From NCBI GenBank assembly GCA_023512835.1, contig CM042087.1, forward strand, positions 7,384,550-7,448,549: a stretch of 64,000 nt of DNA. The letters run 5' to 3'. Below, in pieces: positions 35,768 to 45,380 of this stretch; position 1 is the stretch's first letter; each line of letters starts with the position of its first letter. The position numbers and the translations under genes are program-made. Under the pieces are notes generated by a model. The model was not told where the DNA came from. It searched no databases and saw only the letters and a program-made list of their open reading frames with translations. The stretch comes from Taxillus chinensis. Lineage: Eukaryota > Streptophyta > Magnoliopsida > Santalales > Loranthaceae.

Positions 35768-36161
35768 TGTCACGGGTCGATTTCTGCGCCTCTCGACCCT
35801 TGCGGCACTTAGCTTCTCATCCATGGTCGTAAGTTTAGCCTTTGAGGGTTGAAGCGCACGTAGCTGGTTTCGCCCGCCACCGGGCTCATCGGAGAACGGC
35901 TCCGGTTCCGACCGGTTGTGTAAGGATGGCCAAATCCCTTCTTAACGTCAAGTCCTTGACTAGCGGCGTGCTCCCCGCATTCAACCGGGTCGGCACGTCC
36001 GAACTCCGAAGGGGTTCCATCCGTTCTCCTCCACGAACCGCCGGAACCTTCTCGCTGCGCACCATCTACGCTTCAACCAACCCCTCTCCTTTACGTAGCA
36101 CGAATCCATTCCCGAATCGTGCCACTGAAACGTCCCGCCACCACTTGCTCGGGTCGTGACA
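35768..36161 (-). mobile_element. Solo LTR of the nested TRIM family
   Basis: A 394-base LTR beginning TGTCACGGGTCG and ending GCTCGGGTCGTGACA, in the opposite direction to the copy at 33637. It interrupts the last array LTR between TTTGTGTAG and TAGGGATAG; TAG is shared at the junctions. There is no interior, so it is a solo LTR. Confidence 0.85.
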
Positions 36162-36397
36162 TAGGGATAGCCAGGTCCTATCTTCTTTGTCAAGTTCGAG
36201 ACTAGCGGCGTATTGCCCACATTTAACTGGGTCGGTATGTTTGAAGATCGAAAGGGCTCCATCGATTTATCGCATTACTGTTATGAAGCCTTTTCCACCT
36301 GCACTAGCTATGCTTTCCTGTTTGCCCCTCTTCAAGTAAAACGCACTTGTGCCACTTGAAAGATGCCCACCAGCAACATGCTGTTCAGGGCGTGACA

Positions 36398-36704
36398 ATA
36401 ACCTATAAAATAAATCATGAAAGTAATATATCAAATTAGTGTTGGACGAGGTTGACTGCCGAGGCATATATTATTGTGTAAGAATGTGAGTCCGCGGATC
36501 TGTCTGTGTCCACATGCTCCATCCATTCTCCAACATGAACTCTCTGGAGCCTTCTGCTGCGCACTATTTACACTTCAACTAGCTCCTCTTCTACAAGTAG
36601 CACTTCTTCTAATTCAAAAAGTCTCACTAAGAGACGTCTTGAATTCTTTGGGCGTGACATTCTCCTGTCATTTATACTAACCCTTCATTTTCATTTATCC
36701 TATC
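36398..36704 (-). mobile_element. Decayed TRIM-like LTR end
   Basis: From about 36481 to 36660 the text resembles the TRIM LTRs on the minus strand (CACTTCAACTAGCTCCTCTTC, GAGACGTCTTG) and ends GGGCGTGACA, followed by TTCTCCTGTCATTTA, a worn polypurine tract. The first ~80 bases are AT-rich and unassigned. Confidence 0.5.
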
Positions 36705-37418
36705 TGTCACGTCCTCGATTCCAAAGAACTGAAACTGGATATGCAACTACCCTATGCCCACACCCGAAGGGTCAAGGGGCTGGTGTCTAACACCTATGTT
36801 CGACTTACAAATGGGTGTTGTCCAAGTATTAAGTGTATGAATGTATTTTTCCAATGCCAAACAATCAATATAAATATATTATTTAAATCACCACACAAGC
36901 CCTTCAATTTATTACTACTACCAAGGTTCCTTGTTCGGGAAATAAAACCCAATAAGAAACATCAAAACAATGATAAGTCTATACTAAATAGATATCTCCA
37001 CAATAGCATAGTCCAATGCTAGCTCTTGTCATCACCTAAGGAAAAATAAATCAACTGGTAGGAGTGAGCACAAAGCTTAGTAAGTGAACTATCACACCTC
37101 ACCGACACTCAACAAAAGCCCCTAATACTACATGTCATGTGTACTAGTGTTCGTGTAGTGCTATGCCATACGAGATACCATATCAACCAACATTAGTAAC
37201 AACATAGCAATACATCATTAATTTACATTAATAGTTCACAACAAATAAATAATTATAGGAACCAATTTAGTAATCACACAAAACAAGGCTTCCTTTCATC
37301 CGAGCTCAAACTCGATTGCCATCCTAAGCAAAACAACATCACCAGGCGTACCCCTTATCTGAACTGATAGCCATCGTCAGCCTAGGAGATCATGCCGCAT
37401 TGACATTCACACACTATA
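36705..37418 (-). mobile_element. Partial LTR of the T2/E family
   Basis: It begins TGTCACGTCCTCGATTCC and carries the ACACCCGAAGGGTCAAGGGGC block of this LTR family, then follows it for about 700 bases, including the GTGAGCACAAAGCTTAGTAAGTG stretch. It stops where another LTR begins at 37419. The rest is not seen in the window. Confidence 0.65.
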
Positions 37419-37506
37419 TGTAATGCCCCCAAATTCGAGACTTCCAAATTAGGTGCATTAGCGAAATTTAAATATACAAGTTTGATATAAATTTTAAATT
37501 ATTAAT
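37419..37506 (+). mobile_element. First 88 bases of an LTR cut by the copia insertion
   Basis: TGTAATGCCCCCAAATTCGAG opens like many plant gypsy LTRs. The copia LTR begins at 37507, so the remainder should lie beyond the copia element, outside the window. Confidence 0.45.
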
Positions 37507-38825
37507 TGTTGGATCAAGCCCAGAATTTGGATGATGCTGATAAAACTCTATGTAATTTGATTTGAGACTTTGGTCGTTTTTATCTTAAGTTATTGCAGAA
37601 GATATGATCTTAATCCGGACTTACACTCGTGAGGATAAAGCTAAGGACATGATATATAATCCTGATCCGGACAAGAGTGAGTGTCATCAAATACTTGGTA
37701 TATAACCAAGTCTCGGCTTCATACAGAATAAGGATCATTCGTGCGGACTATTCACTTAAAGCTATGAACTAAGGGATCTGCGCCTAATACCTGAAACGGA
37801 CTTACTCAAATAGATGTGGAATAATGGTCTTGGTCTATAAGTCGCACGGAGTAAGAAATAGTTATCGCAGAGTGGAAGGCTAAGCCTTCCACTCAAGCAG
37901 ACTAAGGAAAAGAAGACACGGAGCACAAAATCTAAGTTTTCTATACATGCGGAATAAGGAATGACTTGTGCGGAATAAGGACCCGAGTCTTTATTCGCAC
38001 GGAGTGAGGAAACTAGATGCGGAGTAAGGATTTCTCGCGGAGTAAGAAAGCGCTGATGCGGAATAAGCACTCCGACTTTCTCATTCATATGAAGTAAGGA
38101 AGCGCTGACATGAAATAAAGATTCTAGTACTAAATTGATACGGAGTAAGTAATTAGTGACACGGAGTAAGGATCCGAGCTTAGTTAACACGGAGTAAAGA
38201 ATCTTACACCAGATTAAGAAGATATTGCTTCAACTTATTTCTTCGCATTTAAAGTCACCAGCTCGCTGCTTCCCAATGTAAGATAAACTCGTTAAAAACC
38301 TAAAGTATCTTACACGTGGATCATCCGGATATGTGGACATAACTTTGACTGAACTTGGGAACTCACAAACGCTCTTATTCGTTGCAAACCCAAGACCTTG
38401 AGCTCCACATCCGCAGCATTCAAGGCAGAGAGAATTCCGAGGAACAGTCAATGTGCATATAGTCCGGAACAACAAGTTCCAAGACTGTCTCTCAAGGATG
38501 TGTTATATATATTGAAAAGCTTGTACATTAAAAACTAGCAAGTAGCAGTTGATGTTCGTGAGTTTTGTAATAACCTTGTGTATGTACAAGAGCTCATAGA
38601 AATTATAGAGGCTAGTGTGTGAGTCATTTTATATACAGAGTGTAAGAGAGTCTTGCTTCTATTTTGTTATATTTATCATTCGATAATAAAACAAAATACT
38701 TCTACTATCTGGTTATCTTCCGCACTGATTTTATCTTTTAATCAGATAAGTGTTGTACCACAGAGAGTTAAAAAGAGTTTCGATAAGAGCCTATTCACCC
38801 CCCTCTAGACTCACAGGGACTAACA
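37507..38825 (+). mobile_element. 5' LTR of the right-hand copia element
   Basis: It starts TGTTGGATCAAGCCC, ends GGGACTAACA and is followed by the tRNA-Met primer site at 38828. Length is 1319. About a dozen copies of a word like GCGGAGTAAGGA lie between 37843 and 38205. CCTATTCACCCCCCTCTAG near the end is typical of copia LTRs. The 3' LTR is not within the window. Confidence 0.85.
37843..38205. repeat. Iterated (A/G)CGGA(G/A)TAAGGA word in the copia LTR
   Basis: About twelve copies, spaced 15 to 45 bases apart, for example at 37950, 37973, 38017, 38036, 38055, 38139, 38161 and 38190. The spacing is irregular, so this is not a plain tandem repeat. Confidence 0.75.
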
Positions 38826-38827
38826 AG

Positions 38828-38839
38828 TGGTATCAGAGC
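38828..38839 (+). promoter_or_regulatory. Primer binding site of the copia element
   Basis: TGGTATCAGAGC, complementary to initiator tRNA-Met, two bases after the LTR. Confidence 0.95.
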
Positions 38840-38886
38840 AAGTTCTACCTGCTCAAAGTAGAGATCCCACTCTTTCTCCTTCAACA

Positions 38887-41043
38887 ATGGCCGAAGAAAG
38901 CAGTATACTATTTAACACTCGCCTGAACTCCGGAGGTGTACAAGAGCCCCTCCCCAATCGAAGCAGCAGTGAAAATGTCGACCCACCTCAAACTGCTGCT
39001 GCCGCTGCACCATAACCACAGAGTTCTGGTTTCACTCTGACCAAACCGCCAAAATTCACACCAGAGCTTTTCTCCTAGTGGAAAGCTCGCATGAGAATGT
39101 TCATAGTATGCCATGATCATCTCATGTGGCTATGTCTTCATCAGGAGATACCGATTCCGATGACTATCGGAGAACATGGAGTTAGAAGGCCAAAGATTGA
39201 TGCTGAACTTACCCATGATGAAAGAGCCTGGCAGTGTGTTAGCGAAAAGGCTCTGGCATATGTCACATTGTCTTTGGACTCTGAAACTTTCACGGACCTC
39301 TAGGGCTGCACAATAGCGAAAGCTTTATGGGATAAGCTAACAATCCTCTATGAGGAAAGTCAGTCCCAAATGCAAAACATCATCTGTGCTCTCAGGCAGA
39401 ACTTTGAGAGCTTTAATCACAAACCTGGCGAATCCCTCGAGAGCATCTATCGGAGATTTGACAAGCTTATCCTTGAGCTAAAAACTATCAATGAGTATTA
39501 CTCTCAATCCCAAATCAATGATAAGTTTTTTCGCTCATTGTCAGATCGCTACTACTCCAAGTAGCTCCAGATGCAAGCCGACAAAAACTGGCAGTATGTT
39601 CCCCTTGAAGAACTATATGGAGAGCTACCGACTCATGAGGTCAAGTTAAAATACTCTGACCGGGATGAGAAAATAGCTCGAAAAGAAAAGGGGGTAGCTT
39701 TCAAAGCTATGAAATGCTTCATCATACAACATGATGATGATACGGAAGAGTCGGGGAACTCTGACTCAGACGCTGAAGAAGAAATAGCTCTCCTTGTCAA
39801 ATCCTTTGAGCGATTCCTACGGAAAAGCATAAAAGGATTCAGGAGACGTTCCTCATCATCTTTCCGAAGGAAGGAGCGACCGGAATCCAGTTCCCAGGAA
39901 TGCTACAACTGTGGGAAAACCGGTCATTGGGCCAAGGACTGCAAATCCAAATCTAAAATGGCCGAGAAGAGTGACAAGGTTACTCCTCAATGCTCCACCT
40001 CAGACAACAACAAGAACAAGAGAAAGGCATTCGTCACAAAGTACATCAGTGGCTCGGAAGAAGAGGAGGAATCCTCTGATGATGAGCAAACCCCAAAGTT
40101 GAAGATCTGCCTCATGGCAAATATTGAGGTACCTTCTATCTCTGAGCTCATGAGTAAATTAGAATCTCTTACTACTGAATGTGATCATGAAAAGAATGAG
40201 AGACTAATAATTACTCAAATGTACAAAGATATGAAAAGTCAGAATAAACGTCTTGAATTTATTGTTGCTAGACTTGAAAAAGACATAGCTGACTTTAGAA
40301 GTAAAGAGGCGTGGTATCATGACTTAAGAGCAGAAAATCATTTGTTAAATACCAACCTAACAGGCCTAAAAGTAATTTAAAAAAGACTCGAGAATGAACT
40401 TGAAAAGGAAAAGGAAAAAAATCGTAAGTGGCTAAAATCCGAAAAAATAGCTTATACTTTTAGGACTGATCCCGATGACATCCGAGTTAAACCTGGCCTT
40501 GGCTCCAAACCATCAACCTCCACACAAGCTACTGAGTGCCCTCCAGACTTCGTTCCAAAACTAACTAACCTATATACTGTTAGTACAACTAAACCGTTGG
40601 ATGGTTTCATTTTAGGTGGCACCATAGTCTATGATTGTGGAAGCGAGGCTATTACTGCTGTTTCCGAAACAGTAGCACCCGTATCTAATGATGAAAGGAA
40701 GTTTGCTGCAGTTAAAGCCGAAACTGTAGCACCCAGAAAGAAAGGAAAGGCTAAGGCTGGCGCATCTAGGGCCAAGAGCGCGTCACCCAATCGCAAAAGA
40801 TTAGGCCATAGGGAACAGAGTAGAAAGCCTATATCCCCGTTTGTGCTCCGCATCATAGTGTCTGTTTCATTTGTAGAGAAATAGGTCATTATCACAATGA
40901 ATGTTGGAGCTTATCTGATAACTGACTTTGTAATCAAGTTCGTATTAATAAAATCAGTTCATCAAAAAGGGTTCTTCGAGCAAATCAAAATCTAAATCTC
41001 AAAAGAGTGTCTCTCCCAAGAAAACCCAAATGAAAAAAGCAAC
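38887..41043 (+). pseudogene. Copia gag and start of pol, broken (SIRE/Tork-like)
   Basis: It starts ATG at 38887 (MAEESSILFN). The capsid part shows FTLTKPPKFTPELFS, WKARMRMFI and GESLESIYRRFDKLILEL. A zinc knuckle CYNCGKTGHWAKDC is at 39901-39942. An acidic, coiled-coil-like stretch follows (SELMSKLESLTTECDHEKNE), and a lysine-rich part continues to 41043. In-frame stops occur at 39013, 39076, 39301, 39562, 40378 and near 40882. Several fit CAA/CAG or TGG codons changed by one transition. The frame is cut at KKAT by element A and resumes at 59327 with TWKAKVPNK. Confidence 0.85.
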
Positions 41044-42416
41044 TGACAGTTGATGAACTTATTTATATGCATTTTCGATATGTGTTCATCCCTTATTTTA
41101 ATGGATATTACAGTGTTTATTGTGTTTGCGTTATGTTTTTATTTGATTAATATGTGTTTTTAGTATTTTTGTCGTGTTTTGATGTGTTTTCTGTATTTTG
41201 GTGTTTTGTAGGTACTTGGAGCAATTTGGCCCAAACAAAGTTGAAAAAGAGCAAAATTGGCATCAGATAGTGTTGGATAGCTAAAAAGTACTTTATACAG
41301 GCCATGGCCGCACAGTACCTGACCATGACAGGCGTCTTTTACGGTTCACGCCAAAGTTCTCGCCGTGGCTGCAAAATTAATGGCCGCCGACCTTCACAAA
41401 TATCCAGCGTACTGTTGCCATGGCCATGAGTTTTGGGTGACCTGTCGACAACATTTCCCCTTACCTTTTTATTTTATTTATTTTTCTTAATTATTTTAAT
41501 GTAATAATTGGGGGAGTATATAAGGGCCATGTTTATGTTAGAGTTAGGGATTTTAAACCATTGGGGAGTTGTCCTTGGCGGCCCAAGAACCATAGCTTTA
41601 ATTTTAGGTTTCTCTTTTGATTTTGGAGAGTTTTATGTGATCTTGGATAGAGAACATTTTGATTTTGGGAGAGGATCGTTTGTATGCTTTCATGACAGGT
41701 TGGTTCATTTTCTTTTCTCCCATTGTAATCTCAATTTTATGATTTTATATATAAATATGTTTATTAAAATTCTCATGGGATAATCCGTTCTTCCTAGGGA
41801 TTGGGGGTAGCCTAATCCCAATTTCTTGATTGTATGAGTTTTTATTTAATTATTTCTTATATTTTTCATAAATGATTTCATTCTATTAATTGAATCTGTG
41901 TTTGGGCATCGCGAACCTATTATATGTCTTGGATAATTGGGGGAAGGACCGAAAGGTGAACCTCGATTATTGGAACTAAAGAATGAGACCTAGGACTTGC
42001 GTGTCACGAGAGTAGTTCGTGATCCTAGGAGGAATCATGGTTAATCACCTATTAATGGATTTGATCCTATTTTAGCGGGTCATAAGAGTAGGCCGCTGCT
42101 AGGGTTAGGCACGCTGCTATTTGCGTGAAAGCGGTTGGCAGTTACATTAGGATCGGCCTGATAACATGTATTTATGTTGTTATTCTATGCCATGTTTAGG
42201 GTGTTTTAGAGTGTGATTAAGGCTTATTTGCATGATAATTTGTATACATTTACTCTAACTCATGCGAAGACATTGTTTTGTGTATAGTGGTACTTTTTGA
42301 GTGATTTTGACAGGTTTTGAGGTAGATTTTTCTCACACACATTTGCTGGACCACCTTGTACACTCAAGAAGAAGTTGTGGGCAGAAGATGGACTCGAAAG
42401 GAGGCAAATTCAAGTT

Positions 42417-42432
42417 GCCTGCAACAATCGTC
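42417..42432. repeat. Left half of a B hairpin split by element C
   Basis: GCCTGCAACAAT plus CGTC. The right half, ATTGTCGCGGGC, is at 56900-56911. Together they form 12-base arms with two mismatches around a CGTC loop. Element C sits at the loop and duplicated TCGTC. Confidence 0.75.
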
Positions 42433-43830
42433 TGTCACGCTCTGGTTTTCCAACCCGAGAAGACCGGAACGTGACCCTCCCTTTACCCGGGTTTGGATAA
42501 AGGGGTAGAACACAACATACACTTCAGAAACTAAAATCACACAATTATTTAATTGAAACCATATGCCTTTATTATGTTGCAAACTTCATTACAGTATCTC
42601 CCGGCTAGGGTTACAATGCCTCAACAAAATTACATAACGCAAATAACATAAAACAAAGCCACAAAATAGAACTCTTCCACCTTGGTGTTTCCACCTAACG
42701 CCTGTAGGTTCGTGCAAGAAAACACACCACAGTAGGAGGGGTGAGCATCCACAGCTCAGTGGGGATCAAGTCTCCCCAACCCATCCCATGCTCCTAGCAT
42801 CTACATGCCATGTGTACAAGTGCAGTGTCGGTTACAATAATTCCAATAGACAATAACAAACCACATCAGTAGTCACAATTATCCACCACACAAACCACAA
42901 GTGATTTAACCGCCTCTTCAGGCCAATGATTTAACCGTCTCTCAGGCATAGTTTCCACAGTCAGTCTCACTGACATTAATTCAGCCTCTCAGGCTCCACA
43001 GTCAGTCTCACTAACATCAACTCAGCCTCTCAGGCTCCACAGGTACACAAGCATTGCCTCAGCCTCTCAGGCTTCTTAGGCTCCACAGACAAGAACAGAC
43101 ATTTAACATGTATCTTAGTTATTCAGGCATAACAACAAACACTTAACATGCATGTCCACCCTGGTATAACATCAAACACCTAGCATGCACATCCTCACAG
43201 ACATTACATCAAACACCATTCAGGCATAACCACACTGGCATAACATCAATCGCATAACATGCATGGCCTCACAGGAATAATATCAAACACCTAGTGTGCG
43301 TGCCACACAGGCCTAATCTCAACCCATACTTGCCCTGAAGGCCAACATTCATATAGGAGGTCACACCTATATGAATTTACATATAGATAGTATAACAATA
43401 ACAGTAGAAGCTCTATAAATCCTCTACACAGGGCCTAACCCCAGAACAGATCAGGTGAGACAGAACCCCTACCTTGGAAACGTCCTCTTGCTCTTGCTCC
43501 CGCGCTAGACGCCGTCCTCCCCACGCAAGACGCTCCCAAGCAAGCAGGCAGCTCTCCTTCCCCTCTCTCTCTCTCTCTCTCGCGACGGCTGGTGGAACAA
43601 CAAACCCTAAACCTAAAACAGAGGGCTCTTCATCCTTATATAGACAACACAACATCAAAACGACGTAGTTTTAATTAAGTGAACCCCAGCATCAAAACGA
43701 CGTAGTTTTGATTACACAAGTTACAACCTTTCCGCATCCATACTCGACAAAATATCCATAATTCCAACATGGTCCTTTCGGAAAAGATGATTAGAATAAC
43801 AAAACTACGGTAACCATGCAAAAATATGCC

Positions 43831-43870
43831 TGCACGCCAATTTGAACGCCAATTCCCCAATTGGCGTGCA
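43831..43870. repeat. Hairpin TGCACGCCAATT ... AATTGGCGTGCA in the left LTR of C
   Basis: Twelve-base perfect arms with 16 bases between. The interior holds one more copy, AACGCCAATT. The same structure is at 56460-56499 in the right LTR. Confidence 0.95.
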
Positions 43871-43942
43871 GCTCCAAATGCACTCAAACTTCACCCCAAG
43901 CCTCCTTGCATCTTGTAGAGGTTTGAGAAGGAAAAATATGCT

Positions 43943-43971
43943 TGCACGTGAAATGGGTGAATTCACGTGTA
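43943..43971. repeat. Hairpin TGCACGTGAA ... TTCACGTGTA in the left LTR of C
   Basis: Ten-base arms with one mismatch. In the right LTR (56572-56600) the arms TGCACGTGAA and TTCACGTGCA are perfect. Confidence 0.9.
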
Positions 43972-44265
43972 GCTCCAAATGCTCTGAAATTTCTGTGGTA
44001 GATAGAGGACCTCATTCTAAGCAACTTTTGTTCTTGCATGCCAATTGTTTGAGGCCATCTACCATATCAAAAGTGAGCTCCAAGATCAGTCAAAACAGCT
44101 TAAAACCGCCTGTATATGCATAGCATCTTCCTAGGGCATAAATGCACGTTATCACTTCTCACATGCACCTCCCAAAAGTCCCCTCTTGGGCTCATCTCTT
44201 ACCTCAAACTTGTGCACCAACATCCAAGGTGTTTGTGGTTAACTTCTTACACACTGGTCATTACA

Positions 44266-45380
44266 TCCTCTCCCCCTTAAGACTTTTCGTCCTCGAAAAG
44301 AAATGACATACGAGGAAAACAAACACAAGCTACCCATTTGCCACACGGCGAGCCACAACACCCAAATGGGTCATACACCGCGCACAGCACATAACAGCAC
44401 ATAACAAGGTACCACCATAATCCATAACCACATACATCACAATAATGCATATAACACATATCCGCATGTCACAAATACACATCTCAAAACACATCACAAA
44501 TATGAACACATGTCTAAAAGACAATACAAATACACCAAATTATACACAACTAATACAAGAAAACACATCACTATCCCTTGGCCAACAACCACCTCACACT
44601 CTTAAGAATGTTCGTCCTCGAACAACTCGGGATGTTGCTCCCGCATCAAGGACTCACGCTCCCAAGTCTCCTCCTCAATGCCATGGTGCTGCCACAGCAC
44701 GCGAACCAAAGGAATAGCACGACCACGCAAAAGCTTCTCTCACCGATCTAGGATACGGATAGGGGCCTTAACAACGGACATGTCATCCTCAATGTCTAAT
44801 GTCCCCCAATCGATCACATGGGTGGGGTCAGGGTGATACTTCCGCAACTGGGACACGTGGAATACATTGTGCACCCTACTCAGCCGCGGTGGCAAAGCTA
44901 ACCGGTAAGCCACCGGCCCCACACGAGTCAGAACCTCAAAAGGACCAATAAACCGGGGAGATAGCTTGGAACCTCGCCCAAACCGTCGATGTCCACGACG
45001 TGGAGAGACACGAAGGAACACATGATCACCAATAGAAAACTCCAAAGGTCGCCGCTGCTGATCCGCATAAGATTTCTGCCGACTCTGAGCTGATAACAAC
45101 TGCTGACAAATCAACTTAACCTTCTCGGTAGCCTCTTGAACCAACTGTGGTCCCAAGAGAGCTGTCTCCCCCACCTCGGTCCAACACAAAGGTGATCGAC
45201 ACGGCCGTCCATACAACGCCTCAAAAGGAGCCATCCCAATGGATGCCTGATAACTGTTGTTGTAGGCAAACTCCACCAAAGCAAGGTGAGTTGCCCACGA
45301 ACCCCCAAAATCAAACACACAGGCCTGTAACATGTCCTCCAAAGTCTGATTCGTCCTCTCTGTCTGGCCGTCAGTCTCAG
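44266..45380 (-). pseudogene. Element C: integrase C-terminal half and chromodomain
   Basis: Minus strand. From 45380 leftwards: TDGQTERTNQTLEDM, SWATHLALVEFAYNNSYQAS, APFEALYGRPCRSPLCWTE, GDHVFLRVSPRRGHRRFGRG, HNVFHVSQLRKYHPDPTHV, to IRILDR at 44740. A TGA where CGA would fit stops the frame there, and the chromodomain continues to about 44600, ending near HPELFEDE. From 44600 to 44282 is the 3' untranslated part. The frame enters from 48236, interrupted by insertion D between 45380 and 48236 (CTCAG on both sides). Confidence 0.9.

Larger units (their letters stand above)
31881..36397 (-). mobile_element. Tandem TRIM array: five LTRs, four interiors
   Basis: LTRs, all beginning TGTCAC/TGTCAT and ending in CA on the + strand: 31881-32234, 32534-32919, 33137-33413 (start missing), 34935-35320, and 35618-35767 joined to 36162-36397. 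Between them are interiors of about 300 bases, each opening with a minus-strand polypurine tract (TTCTCCCCCACTTGATT-like) and, where complete, closing with a minus-strand tRNA-Met primer site (GCTTTGATACCACT). The whole array is bounded by ATAA on both sides (31877-31880 and 36398-36401). LTR length is 386 when complete. Two insertions of a related TRIM interrupt it. No protein is encoded. Confidence 0.85.
42433..44265 (-). mobile_element. 3' LTR of Tekay element C
   Basis: It starts TGTCACGCTCTGG, ends GGTCATTACA, and is 1833 bases long. A minus-strand polypurine tract (CTTAAGGGGGAGAGGA) follows at 44266-44281. It is nearly identical to the right-hand LTR at 55053-56894. The left flank TCGTC (42428-42432) equals the right flank 56895-56899. 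It contains hairpins at 43831 and 43943, AAAACGACGTAGTTTT twice (43658 and 43695), and a CT microsatellite at 43564-43581. Confidence 0.95.
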
